From IMG/VR virus record IMGVR_UViG_3300031957_002537, positions 1 to 40,338 of that record: a DNA stretch of 40,338 nt, one strand, 5' to 3'. This stretch comes from a virus. Below the pieces are notes generated by a model. The model was not told where the DNA came from. It searched no databases and saw only the letters and a list, made by a program, of their open reading frames with translations. Of the stretch, positions 14,990 to 23,576 are shown one piece after another (the first letter of the stretch is position 1; each line of letters starts with the position of its first letter). A program made the position numbers and the translations under genes.

Positions 14990-15390
14990 TCGAGCTGGTC
15001 AAAGAGTTGAACGCGTGGGCCGGCCTGCTGTCGGTCCTCGGCATCGCGATCGTATCGATCGCGATGTTGTACCTCCGGAGCGTCTTCGCGCCGCGCTCCG
15101 ACCTGAAGGTTGAGATCGAGGCGCGGGACGAAGCCGCCCAGAAACTGCTCGGCCGGGTGGAGAAGCTGGAGCTGGCGGTCGACCGGCTCGAGCAGCGGGC
15201 GGCCGCCGCGCCGACACAGACCGATCTGCAGAACATCGTGATCGCGATCGAGTCGTTTCGAGGCGACGTCAAGGCGATGGCGTCGGAGGTGACGGGGCTG
15301 GATCGCGCGGTAAGCCAGATCGGCCGGAAGGTCGACATGCTGGTCGAGAACGAGATCAAGGGTGCACAGAGCCAGAGGGGCAGCACATGA
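14986..15390 (+). CDS. DUF2730-type membrane coiled-coil protein
   Basis: 134 aa, ATGA overlap. One N-terminal transmembrane helix (about 11-31, WAGLLSVLGIAIVSIAMLYL) precedes a long coiled coil (EARDEAAQKLLGRVEKLELAVDRLEQR and onward). This matches the DUF2730 proteins found before the terminase genes in Mu-like phages. A spanin-like or lysis-timing role has been suggested by position only. Confidence 0.75.
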   Translation: MIELVKELNAWAGLLSVLGIAIVSIAMLYLRSVFAPRSDLKVEIEARDEAAQKLLGRVEKLELAVDRLEQRAAAAPTQTDLQNIVIAIESFRGDVKAMASEVTGLDRAVSQIGRKVDMLVENEIKGAQSQRGST

Positions 15391-15692
15391 GCATCCAGGA
15401 CATGCTGCGCGAGGAGCTGCGGCTTACGATCATCGTGACCCTCAACGAGGTGCCCGGCCAGAGCGCCTATGAGGGTCTGCTGCAGGAAGCGATCGCGCGC
15501 TATCACAACCAGTTTCCGACCCGCGCCGAGCTTCAGGCCGAGCTGATCTGGCTGCGCGACGCCGGCCTGGTCACGATCACGGAGCATCCGCAGCCGGGTC
15601 GCGTGAGCTACACGGCCACCCTAACGGCGCGTGGCGAAGCGACTGCCACCGGGCGGTTGAAGACCGCCGGCGTGCGCCGCCCGAACGCTTAG
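15387..15692 (+). CDS. Mu gp26-like small protein, winged-helix-like
   Basis: 101 aa, ATGA overlap with the preceding gene. The sequence LREELRLTIIVTLNEVPGQSAYEGLLQEAIARY, TRAELQAELIWLRDAGLVTITEHPQPGRVSYTATLTARGEATATGR fits a winged helix. It matches the small phage proteins placed between DUF2730 and the small terminase in Mu-like phages (VpaChn25_0724-type). The molecular role is not known. It may help packaging or regulate the operon. Confidence 0.75.
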   Translation: MSIQDMLREELRLTIIVTLNEVPGQSAYEGLLQEAIARYHNQFPTRAELQAELIWLRDAGLVTITEHPQPGRVSYTATLTARGEATATGRLKTAGVRRPNA

Positions 15693-15700
15693 CGCTCGAC

Positions 15701-16276
15701 ATGCGAAAGCGCGGCCCGAAGAGCAAGATCGAGAAGCTGGATCCGGCCATCAAAGCCGAGATCGACCGGCTTCTGCACGTCGAAGGGCGCACGATCGACG
15801 ACGTCGTCGAGTTCCTTCAGACGCTGAAGCTGGATGACACACCGTCGCGCGGATCGGTCGCGCGCTACAGCGCCACGACAGCCAAGATGCGCGGCGACAT
15901 GGACCGAATGCAGTCCGTGACGTCCCAGCTGGCCAAAGAGTTCGGCGACCAGGACAACGACGCCGCCCGCTTCCTCATGCAGATCGCGCAGACCATCGCC
16001 TTCAAGCTGATGGACAAACACGCCGGCGCCGACAACGTCCTCGAGGTCGAGGAGTTCATGCTCCTGATGAAGGGCATGAAGGACATGGCCTCCGCGCGTA
16101 AGACCACGCTCGATGCCGAGGAAAAGGTCCTAGCCAAACTGAAGCGCGAGGCCGCCAAGCTGTTCGACCAGGCGCAGCGAGACGCCCAATCGGCCGGTGA
16201 AGGTAAAGGCCTGTCGGCCGAGCGCCTAGCGCAGCTCCGCCGCGACATTCTCGGCGTCCGGGTCCAGGCCACATGA
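15701..16276 (+). CDS. small terminase subunit, Mu gp27-like (DUF3486)
   Basis: 191 aa. The opening RKRGPKSKIEKLDPAIKAEIDRLLHVEGRTIDDVVEFLQTL is the DUF3486 helix-turn-helix, followed by PSRGSVARYSATTAK. The middle and C-terminus are helical and suited to oligomerisation. In Mu it recognises the pac site near the left end and hands DNA to the large subunit for headful packaging. It overlaps the large subunit gene by four bases. Confidence 0.88.
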   Translation: MRKRGPKSKIEKLDPAIKAEIDRLLHVEGRTIDDVVEFLQTLKLDDTPSRGSVARYSATTAKMRGDMDRMQSVTSQLAKEFGDQDNDAARFLMQIAQTIAFKLMDKHAGADNVLEVEEFMLLMKGMKDMASARKTTLDAEEKVLAKLKREAAKLFDQAQRDAQSAGEGKGLSAERLAQLRRDILGVRVQAT

Positions 16277-17925
16277 GTGAGCAGCTCCCCTCCGCGGCCA
16301 TGCCGCCGCCGCGATCGCCGATCGACGATCTGCCCCTGGGAGTGCTGCCGCCAGACGATCTCGATCCTCTGGCGGACGGCATTCTTATGGCCCACCAGGT
16401 GGAGTGGGTCTCCGACGAGTCCGACCTGAAGCTAGCCGAGAAGGGCCGCCGGACCGGCATCACCTTCGCCGAGGCCCTGGCGAGCACGTTGATCGGTGCT
16501 GCCAGCGCGGCCGCAGGCGGCGACAACACCTTCTACATCGGCGACACCAAGGAGAAGGGCCTGGAGTTCATCGGGACCTGCGCCAAGTTCGCGCGCAACG
16601 TCGCCGCCGAGCTGCTGTCCGTGGAAGACTTCCTTTTCGACGACGTCCAGGAGGACGGCAGCTCGAGGCAGATCCAGGCCTACCGGATCCGCTTCGCATC
16701 CGGCTTCCAGATCTGCGCCCTGTCGAGCCGGCCCGCCAACATCCGAGGCCTGCAGGGGCGCGTGATCATCGACGAGGCCGCGTTCCATCCGAACGTCCGG
16801 GGCGTCATCGACGCCTGCAACGCGCTGCTGATCTGGGGCGGCAAGATCCGGATCATCTCGACCCACAACGGCACGCTGAACGCCTTCAACGAGCTGATCA
16901 AAGAGACCCGCGAGGGTCTGTACGACTACTCGATCCATCGCATCACGTTCGACGATGCCGTGGCGAACGGCCTCTACGAGCGGGTGTGTCTGCTGCGGAA
17001 CTGGACGGCCTCGGCCGAGGGAAAGGCCGAGTGGTACCGCAAGGTTCGTCGGAGCTACGGCACGCGGATCGACGCCATGCGCGAGGAGTTGGATGCCGTC
17101 CCGCGCGAAGGCGAAGGCGTCATGCTGCCGCTTGCATGGATCGAAGCCTGCAGCACGAGAGACTACAAGGTTGTCCGGTGGGAGCCGCCAACCACGGATT
17201 TCGTGGATCAGTCGGAAGAGATCCGCCGGACGGCGATGCGGCTCTGGCTCGAGGAGCACGTTGCTCCACACCTGGTGGCGTTGGCAGCTCTGCAAACCGC
17301 GATCGGCGAAGACTTCGCCATGCGCCAGGACCGGACCTGTATCGCGATCGGTTATACCGCCAGCGACCTGATCCGCCATGTCCCGCTGATCGTGGAACTG
17401 AGAAGCTGCCCATACGACCAGCAGAAACAGGCGCTGTTCTATATCGCCGAGCAGCTGCGCGACCTTCGCGCGGCGATCCTGGACGCCAACGGCAACGGTA
17501 TGGTCCTGGCCCAGGAGACACGCCAGAAGTTCGGTCAGCACCGGGTTGTCGAGCTGATGGCGAACGACGCCTGGTACCGTGAAAACTCCCCGCGCTTTCG
17601 GGCGGCGTTCGAGGATCGCACGATCCTGCTGCCGGCCGACCTCGATGTCCGGGACGATCTGCGCCAGTTTCGGATGGTCGGCGGCGTAGGGAAGATCCCG
17701 CGGGACATCCGCAACGACGGCAGCGACGGGGGCCGGCGCCATGGCGATGCCGGCGTCGCGCTGCTGAACTTCTACACAGCGACGATGCAGGAAATCCCAC
17801 CGCCGGCCGGCGCGACGATCGAGGCGGCCCAGGACACCTACGCGACGCAGGCCGAGGCCGAGCGTCCGACCGCGCGCCTCCTGCCGCGCAATCACACCCC
17901 GCTCTTTGGCCGGAGGATGCAATGA
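16273..17925 (+). CDS. large terminase subunit, Mu gp28-like
   Basis: 550 aa, ATGA overlap with the small subunit. The ATPase half has KGRRTGITFAEA (58-64 as GRRTGIT) at the Walker A place, where the usual Lys is absent, and VIIDEAAF (D167, E168) as Walker B. THNGTLNAFNELI suits the coupling motif. The nuclease half has acidic residues in EDFAMRQDRTCIAIG, AILDANGNG and NDGSDGGRRHGDAG, as in the RNase H-like nuclease of large terminases. It drives headful packaging of phage DNA with attached host sequence. The Walker A change is shared by some terminases with an altered P-loop. Confidence 0.9.
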   Translation: MSEQLPSAAMPPPRSPIDDLPLGVLPPDDLDPLADGILMAHQVEWVSDESDLKLAEKGRRTGITFAEALASTLIGAASAAAGGDNTFYIGDTKEKGLEFIGTCAKFARNVAAELLSVEDFLFDDVQEDGSSRQIQAYRIRFASGFQICALSSRPANIRGLQGRVIIDEAAFHPNVRGVIDACNALLIWGGKIRIISTHNGTLNAFNELIKETREGLYDYSIHRITFDDAVANGLYERVCLLRNWTASAEGKAEWYRKVRRSYGTRIDAMREELDAVPREGEGVMLPLAWIEACSTRDYKVVRWEPPTTDFVDQSEEIRRTAMRLWLEEHVAPHLVALAALQTAIGEDFAMRQDRTCIAIGYTASDLIRHVPLIVELRSCPYDQQKQALFYIAEQLRDLRAAILDANGNGMVLAQETRQKFGQHRVVELMANDAWYRENSPRFRAAFEDRTILLPADLDVRDDLRQFRMVGGVGKIPRDIRNDGSDGGRRHGDAGVALLNFYTATMQEIPPPAGATIEAAQDTYATQAEAERPTARLLPRNHTPLFGRRMQ

Positions 17926-19382
17926 ACCCATTTCGTGGGCTGGCCCGCCTTGTAGGCATCGGGGCACAGGAAGATCCGCCGATCACCGACACGGCGCCGG
18001 TGCGCGAAGCTGTCGGCATCACGATCGACGAGGACGAGGACAGCTGGCGCCGTATCACCGGCGATGCCAGACGCGACCTGTCTCCGGTCACGCAACGGCG
18101 CATGCGCGACATGGCGACCTATGTGTGGGAAGCCAACCTGCTGGCCAACCGCCTGATCGAGCTGCCGATCGCCTATCTGCTGGCCGAAGGTGTGACGCTG
18201 GAGTCCAGCGATCCGGATGTTCAGAAATGGCTGAACGCCTTCTGGAGTGATCCGATCAACAGCATGGACCTGACGTTGCCGCGTCGCATGCGGCTGCTCG
18301 CCCTGAACGGGGAGCTGTGCTGGCCCGTCTTCGTGAACGAGATGAACGGACATGTCCGGCTCGGCACCTTGGATCCCTCGCTGATCGAGACTGTCGTCTT
18401 CGATCCCGACAACTCGGAGCAGCCGATCGGAATCGTGACCAGCCGGAACGCTCGAAGCAAACAACGCCGATACCGGATCATCGTGATCGGCCCGGAGCAG
18501 GTCTTCGGCGCCACCGCCCGCAAGATCCGGGAAACCTTCAACGACGGCGAGTGCTTCTATTTCCGGATCAACGATCTCGGCCGGCGGGGCCGCTCCGACC
18601 TGCTGGCCCAGGTCGACTGGGTCGACGCCTACGAGCAGTTCCTGTTCGGCGAGGTCGATCGAGCGCAGTTCATGCGCTCGTTCATGTGGGACGTCACGCT
18701 GAAGGGCGCCACCAAGGATGAGGTGGAAGCGCGGGCGCGTCAGATATCTGCTCCTCGGCCGGGTAGTGTTCGCGTCCACAACGACAGCGAGGAATGGAAG
18801 GCGGTAACGCCCGAGCTGCATGCCTCCGATGGCGATACGGCCGCCCGGACCTTCCGGACGCACGTGCTCGGCGGTGCGACCCTGCCCGAGCACTGGTACG
18901 GGGCCGGCGGCGACGTGAACCGTGCGACGGCTTCGGAGATGGGCGATCCGACATACAAGAACCTGCTCATGCGACAGCAGGTCTGGAAGCACATCCTGGA
19001 GCAGGTCGGCGCCTTCGTGGTTTGGCGGCGCCTGGATCCGACCGGCCTCTCCGCTCCGGATCCATCCGAGCCGGACGAGGCATACCAGGTGCGCGCTCAG
19101 TTCCCCGAGCTGGTCAGCCATGACGTCGCCAAATACACCGCAGCCCTGGCGCAGGTGGTTTCCGCTATGGCGGCCGCGATCGAGACCGGCCTGATCACCG
19201 AGGAGCTGGCCCTGCGCCATGTGCAGGCCCTGAGCGTGATGCTCGGCATCGAGTATGACGTGGATACCGAGCTGGCATTGGCACGGGAACAGCTGGCGAA
19301 GAAGCGTGAGGACGATGTCTTCCGCACTCCGCCCGACGACGAGGATCCCGAGGGACAGGACGACACGCCGTCTGCGGAGTAA
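17922..19382 (+). CDS. portal protein
   Basis: 486 aa, ATGA overlap with the large terminase. Features typical of portals: RMRDMATYVWEANLLANRLIELPIAYLLAEG near the N-terminus, a central wing region with LDPSLIETVVFDPDN and GEC-FYFRINDLGRRGRSDLLAQVDWVDAYEQF, and TLPEHWYGAGGDVNRATASEMGDPTYKNLLMRQ in the C-terminal half. It does not look like the DUF935 portal of Mu itself but like portals of B3/D3112-type phages. It forms the dodecameric DNA channel at one capsid vertex. The acidic tail (DDEDPEGQDD) is disordered. Confidence 0.85.
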   Translation: MNPFRGLARLVGIGAQEDPPITDTAPVREAVGITIDEDEDSWRRITGDARRDLSPVTQRRMRDMATYVWEANLLANRLIELPIAYLLAEGVTLESSDPDVQKWLNAFWSDPINSMDLTLPRRMRLLALNGELCWPVFVNEMNGHVRLGTLDPSLIETVVFDPDNSEQPIGIVTSRNARSKQRRYRIIVIGPEQVFGATARKIRETFNDGECFYFRINDLGRRGRSDLLAQVDWVDAYEQFLFGEVDRAQFMRSFMWDVTLKGATKDEVEARARQISAPRPGSVRVHNDSEEWKAVTPELHASDGDTAARTFRTHVLGGATLPEHWYGAGGDVNRATASEMGDPTYKNLLMRQQVWKHILEQVGAFVVWRRLDPTGLSAPDPSEPDEAYQVRAQFPELVSHDVAKYTAALAQVVSAMAAAIETGLITEELALRHVQALSVMLGIEYDVDTELALAREQLAKKREDDVFRTPPDDEDPEGQDDTPSAE

Positions 19383-19388
19383 GCGGCC

Positions 19389-20330
19389 GTGGTATCGGAC
19401 AACGATCGCAATCGGGCCTTCCGCGGCGAGCGGACGCGACAGCGCCGCCGCCTGACCGCAATGCAGCGGGACCTGTCAGCCGAGATCGAACGGCTTCTGA
19501 AGGAGGCGGAAACAAGCATCGCGGCCCGCCTGGCGGGCGCGGTGCCGGACTATGAGCGGTTGACCTTGCCGACCCTGCAGGCCTCGGTGCGTGCCGCGCT
19601 CGAGGAGGTCCAGCTCGGCATCGTTCCCGGCCTCACCAGGGGCGCCGACCAGGCCTGGCAGATCGGTATCGACCAAATCGACCTGCCGATCGACGCCGGC
19701 CTGGCGCTGGGCGAGCATCCGCTGACGTCCATTCGCACGGTGCTGCCGACCGTGGATACCCGACAGCTTCGTGCGATGAAGGTCTTCCTGACCGATCGCG
19801 GCCGCAACATCACTACAGTGATGGCAGACCGCATCAATTCGGAGCTGGGCCTGAGTATCATCGGAACCCAGACGCCGAGTGCCGTGGTGCCAAAGGTGGC
19901 CAAGATCCTGGGCAGCGGTCGGTCGCGCGCGCTCACACTCATACGCACCGAGCTGGGCCGCGCCTACTCGGCCGCGGGGCAGGAGCGGATGACGCAGGCA
20001 CAGGAGGTTTTCCCGGGGCTCCAGAAACAGTGGCGACGAAGCGGGAAACTGCACCCCCGGCCGGACCACGTCGCGGCCGATGGTCAGATCCAGGAGGTCG
20101 GCGATCCGTTCATCATCGCCGGCGTGAAGCTCGCCTATCCACGCGATCCCGAGGCGCCGGCGCGGCACACCATCAATTGCGGCTGCGACAGCCTGCCGTA
20201 CATGTCGAGCTGGGAGGTCCGCAATCCCGATCGGCTCCCGTTCACGGACCGAGAGCGAGCGGCCAACCGGTTCATTCGGAACTTCGACGGAGCGGTCCCA
20301 TCGGCGGCCGAGAGGGAGCCCAGCGGGTGA
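19389..20330 (+). CDS. Mu F-like minor head / head morphogenesis protein
   Basis: 313 aa from GTG 19389. The C-terminal half carries the Phage_Mu_F signature: LTLIRTELGRAYSAAGQERM, then KQWRRSGKLHPRPDHVAADGQIQEVGDPFIIAGVKLAYPRDPEAPARHTINCGCDS. The helical N-terminus is typical. In Mu, F (gp30) is a minor head component needed for capsid assembly and usually placed after the portal. Last gene of late operon 1, followed by the central non-coding region. Confidence 0.88.
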   Translation: MVSDNDRNRAFRGERTRQRRRLTAMQRDLSAEIERLLKEAETSIAARLAGAVPDYERLTLPTLQASVRAALEEVQLGIVPGLTRGADQAWQIGIDQIDLPIDAGLALGEHPLTSIRTVLPTVDTRQLRAMKVFLTDRGRNITTVMADRINSELGLSIIGTQTPSAVVPKVAKILGSGRSRALTLIRTELGRAYSAAGQERMTQAQEVFPGLQKQWRRSGKLHPRPDHVAADGQIQEVGDPFIIAGVKLAYPRDPEAPARHTINCGCDSLPYMSSWEVRNPDRLPFTDRERAANRFIRNFDGAVPSAAEREPSG

Positions 20331-20464
20331 CGCTTGGCGTTTAAGATCGTTTAAATCGAGAGCAGATCCACGTTGCATCCCTGACGAGCGCCCTCCAGCG
20401 AGCCGCTAGGAGCCTCCAGGACGGCCCAGATCCCGTTCGGAGCGCCGACGCTAGCCCAAATTCT

Positions 20465-20484
20465 CTTAAACGGCCTTAAACGGC
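20465..20484 (+). repeat. tandem CTTAAACGGC pair at the centre
   Basis: CTTAAACGGC occurs twice back to back, a perfect 10-bp direct repeat only 16 bp from the computed midpoint. Further related words lie at 20337-20357 and 20645-20656. One helical turn of spacing suggests a protein binding on one DNA face. Confidence 0.75.
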
Positions 20485-20658
20485 GCTTCCGGCCGACAGG
20501 GAGCCTATTCGGGTGGGTGTCGCAGCCAGCCTCTTGCCCGTCACCCCCGAAAACACCATGCTGGGGCCGTCCAGGTGCCGGGCTGGCGCCGGCGATGCAC
20601 CGCCAGGAAGGCGCACTTCGCTCGCTTCGGACACCAACGCTCCCCATTTAAACGTCCC

Positions 20659-20708
20659 ACATGGTGACAGGTGTCACCATGTTTTGGCGCCTGCGCGTCG
20701 GTCACGCT
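20659..20708 (+). promoter_or_regulatory. late promoter 2 (palindrome plus downstream box)
   Basis: ACATGGTGACA-GG-TGTCACCATGT is a perfect 11-bp-arm palindrome (20659-20682). TCGGTCACGCT follows at 20698-20708. The distance from palindrome to box equals that of late promoter 1. It should drive the capsid-tail operon that starts at 20740. Confidence 0.78.
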
Positions 20709-20739
20709 GTCTTCGGTTTCGAACACTGAGGGCAGCCTC

Positions 20740-21138
20740 ATGGCCAGACGATCGAAGAATACCCAGCGCGGCGACCAGAGCCCGGCCGGCAATTCGGCCA
20801 GCCAGGCATCCGCCGCCGAAGATGCTCCCGAGGCGGTAGCCGTCGACACGATTGTCGCGGCGACGGCGTCGGACACCATCGCCCCGGTCTCCGGTGCTGA
20901 CACCGTAGCGGGTGGCACGGGCGCCGACACCGTCACCGAGGGCCAGGCTGCCTCCACCATCGCGCCCGACCAGGACGACGATGACGATCCGGAGCCCGAG
21001 CGCCTCGATCAGCCGACCACCAGCCAGGCCGCCGCCGCCGTCGGGATCGACGAGGAAGAGGTCTTCGCCTTCAACTGGGATGGCGAGCAGCTGACCGTGG
21101 TCACCGTCGACGGCCAGAAGCTTCGGTGGAAGCCGTGA
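20740..21138 (+). CDS. hypothetical late protein, acidic and Thr/Ala-rich
   Basis: 132 aa, first gene after late promoter 2, with GAGGG eight bases before the ATG. The N-terminal two thirds are low-complexity and acidic (DTIVAATASDTIAPVSGADTV ... DQDDDDDPEPE), likely disordered. The C-terminus VFAFNWDGEQLTVVTVDGQKLRWKP is a compact beta segment. Its stop overlaps the start of the capsid fusion gene (TGATG). It may be a capsid accessory or assembly factor; not recognised. Confidence 0.65.
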   Translation: MARRSKNTQRGDQSPAGNSASQASAAEDAPEAVAVDTIVAATASDTIAPVSGADTVAGGTGADTVTEGQAASTIAPDQDDDDDPEPERLDQPTTSQAAAAVGIDEEEVFAFNWDGEQLTVVTVDGQKLRWKP

Positions 21139-23504
21139 TGCGGCCGGTGAACCGCGGCAAGGCCGCCTTCGTCGCCCAGGCGCTCGCCGCCTCGACGATA
21201 ACCATGCTGCGCGAGGCGCAGGCTGATCGCGCCTGGCCGCCTCTGCCGCCGCTGGGCCTGATCGGTGAGGCCGCACTCCGTGAGGCGTTCGAGGGCGACT
21301 TCCAACAGCTCGAGGAGCTGCTCCGCGGCGAGCTGCGCAAGCTCTTCAAGATGCAGGGCGACGACGATCCGTGGCCCTGGGTCCGCGCGGTGTTCGAGGA
21401 CGCCGTGGTGGTGGAGCGCGACGGCAAGTTCTGGCGCTACGCATACACCGCCGACGGCACCAACGTGACGCTGGCAACGCCGACTGAGGTGGTCCAGCGC
21501 TACCTGCCGGCGGACGGCAGTGCGGTGCGCGAGGCGGTCGGCGTGTTCCTGGAGGCCGAGGCCACTGCCGGCGGCCGATATCTGGTGCGCGTGATTCGAG
21601 CCGGTCTGTCCGGCAACGGAAACTTCTACCCCGACGCCGCGCTGCGTGAGGCCGTGGGCCTGTTCAACGGCACCCGTGTCTTCGTGAAATCCGACGAGGA
21701 ACACCTCAAGGGCAAGGGCAAGGACGTCCGGAACCTGGTGGGCCGCCTGACCGAAGCGAAGTTCGTGGCCGGGCCGCAGGTCGACAAGGGGGAGATCCAG
21801 GCAACCCTGGAGCTGATCGAGCCCGAGGGCGACGTGGGCGCCAAGCTGCGCGAGGCGCTGACCCGCGGCATGGGCAGCCTGTTCGGGCTGTCGATCGACG
21901 CCATCGGCCCGACGCACACCAAGAAGCTGCACGGCCGCAACGTCCGGATGGTCGAAGCCATCCAGAAGGTCGCGTCCGTCGACCTGATCGTCGAGCCGGG
22001 AGCCGGCGGCGAAATCATCAACCTGATCGAGGCGCAAGGAGACGACGCCATGTGGCGCAAACGTTTGATCGAGGCCATCCGCAAGTCCAAGCCGAGCCTG
22101 CTGTCCGGCAAACAGGTCGATGAGCTGACCGATGAAGACCTGGAGGGACTGCTGCGCGAGGCGCTCGGCACCGGCCCGGAGCCCGACGGCGGCGAGAACA
22201 GCGACGCCGGCGCGGATCTGCGCGAGGCGATGGCCGAACTGAGTCGCATGAACGACGTGCGGGAACACCTCCGCGAGGCGCTCGCCGAAAGCAAGCTGCC
22301 GCAACCGGCCCGCGATCGGATCAAGGCCCGGTTCAAGAGCCTGCAGCGCTTCACCGAGGCCGATGTCGACAGCGCGATCGCCGAGGAGCGCACCTACCTG
22401 GCGCAGTTCACTGAGTCCGGCACGGTGCTGGATCTCGGCGAGGGTCGTATCGAGCCCGGCGAAGGCCGCGACGTGAAGGTCCGCCAGATGCTGGACGCCT
22501 TCTTCGACCCGGCCAACCGCGAGGTCCGGTCCATCCGCGAGTGCTACATCGAGATCACCGGCGACCGTCGGGTCACCGGCATTCTGCGCGAGTGCGACCA
22601 GTCCGCCCTCCGTGAGGCGCTGGGCTCCGACAGCTGGGCCGACGTGCTCGGCGACAGTATCCGCCGCCGGGTGATCGCCGACTACAACGTGCAGAACCAG
22701 TACGACATCTGGCGCCGGATCTGCTCGGTGGTGCCCGTCAACGATTTCCGGACCAACGAGCGCACCCGCTGGGGCGGCTACGGGGATCTGCCGACGGTGG
22801 CCGAGCGTGATCCCTACCCGGCGCTGGACAGCCCGACCGACGAGAAGGCTTCCTACGCGGCGACCAAGCGCGGCGGCACGGAGACCGTCACGCTGGAGAT
22901 GATCAAGAACGATGACGTCGGCGCGGTGCAGCGGGTCCCGACCAAGATGTCCCGTGCGGCGAAGCGGACGCTGGCCAAGTTCGTGCTCGATTTCATCCGC
23001 ACGAACCCGGTGATCTACGACACCAAGGCCCTCTTCCACGCCGATCACGGCAACCTCGGCTCGACCGCGCTCGGTACGGCCGGTGCGCTGGCCGCCGCCC
23101 GCCTGCTGATGTCGAAGCAGACAGAGAAGGACAGCGGCGACCGGCTCGGTATCGCGCCGAAGTCGCTGCTCTGCCCGGCGGACCTGGAGGAGACCGCCGT
23201 GAACCTCTTCAGCCGGTCCACCAACAACGACAAGACGTTCATCCAGTCGCTGGTGCTCGACATCCTGCCGGTCTGGTACTGGACCGATACCACCGACTGG
23301 GCGCTTGTCGCCGACCCGATGGAGTGCCCGACGATCGAGATCGGCTTCCTGGATGGTGCGGAAGAGCCGGACATCTTCGTCCAGGACTCGCCGACTTCCG
23401 GGTCGCTCTTCAGCCACGATCAGATCACCTACAAGATCCGCCACATCTACGGCGGCGGTGTCCTGGACTACCGCGGCATGTTCAAGGCGGTGGTCGCGGG
23501 CTGA
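21138..23504 (+). CDS. prohead protease-scaffold-major capsid fusion protein
   Basis: 788 aa from ATG 21138 (TGATG overlap); GTG 21126 would add four residues. Three parts can be seen. Residues about 146-260 are protease-like: GRYLVRVIRAGLSGNGNFYPDAAL, H189 in DEEHLKGKGKDVRNLVGRL and S252 in FGLSIDAIG suit a His/Ser prohead protease. Residues about 300-480 are charged and helical, like a scaffold. Residues about 490-788 form a major capsid domain related to Mu gpT: NVQNQYDIWRRICSVVPVNDFRTNERTRWGGYGDLP, IRTNPVIYDTKALFHADHGNLG, MSKQTEKDSGDRLGIAPKSLLCP. In Mu these are separate genes. Cleavage between scaffold and capsid parts is expected during maturation. Confidence 0.88.
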   Translation: MRPVNRGKAAFVAQALAASTITMLREAQADRAWPPLPPLGLIGEAALREAFEGDFQQLEELLRGELRKLFKMQGDDDPWPWVRAVFEDAVVVERDGKFWRYAYTADGTNVTLATPTEVVQRYLPADGSAVREAVGVFLEAEATAGGRYLVRVIRAGLSGNGNFYPDAALREAVGLFNGTRVFVKSDEEHLKGKGKDVRNLVGRLTEAKFVAGPQVDKGEIQATLELIEPEGDVGAKLREALTRGMGSLFGLSIDAIGPTHTKKLHGRNVRMVEAIQKVASVDLIVEPGAGGEIINLIEAQGDDAMWRKRLIEAIRKSKPSLLSGKQVDELTDEDLEGLLREALGTGPEPDGGENSDAGADLREAMAELSRMNDVREHLREALAESKLPQPARDRIKARFKSLQRFTEADVDSAIAEERTYLAQFTESGTVLDLGEGRIEPGEGRDVKVRQMLDAFFDPANREVRSIRECYIEITGDRRVTGILRECDQSALREALGSDSWADVLGDSIRRRVIADYNVQNQYDIWRRICSVVPVNDFRTNERTRWGGYGDLPTVAERDPYPALDSPTDEKASYAATKRGGTETVTLEMIKNDDVGAVQRVPTKMSRAAKRTLAKFVLDFIRTNPVIYDTKALFHADHGNLGSTALGTAGALAAARLLMSKQTEKDSGDRLGIAPKSLLCPADLEETAVNLFSRSTNNDKTFIQSLVLDILPVWYWTDTTDWALVADPMECPTIEIGFLDGAEEPDIFVQDSPTSGSLFSHDQITYKIRHIYGGGVLDYRGMFKAVVAG

Positions 23505-23514
23505 TCGGTAACCT

Positions 23515-23557
23515 GAGCCGATCGGCGGCCGCACAGCCTTAAGGCGCCGATCGGCTC
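23515..23557 (+). terminator. hairpin after the capsid gene
   Basis: GAGCCGATCGGCG (23515-23527) and CGCCGATCGGCTC (23545-23557) are perfect 13-bp arms around a 17-nt loop. No T-run follows. Hairpins after capsid genes commonly stabilise the capsid mRNA or reduce read-through into connector genes. Confidence 0.65.
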
Positions 23558-23576
23558 TCATCCCAAGGAAGAGAGC

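Larger units (their letters stand above)
20331..20739. other. central non-coding region at the prophage midpoint
   Basis: 409 bp without a convincing gene between the F-like and capsid operons. The exact midpoint of the element (20449) lies inside. It holds five TTTAAAC-type words (20337-20357, 20465-20484, 20645-20656) and then late promoter 2. Reading frames on both strands here are short and lack ribosome binding sites. In Mu a strong gyrase site sits at the genome centre and brings the ends together; an equivalent role here is an inference. Confidence 0.6.

Noticed and set aside
20513-20839. 108-aa open frame in the central region
   Set aside because: It runs through late promoter 2 and into the next gene in a different frame, lacks a ribosome binding site and shows no protein-like pattern.
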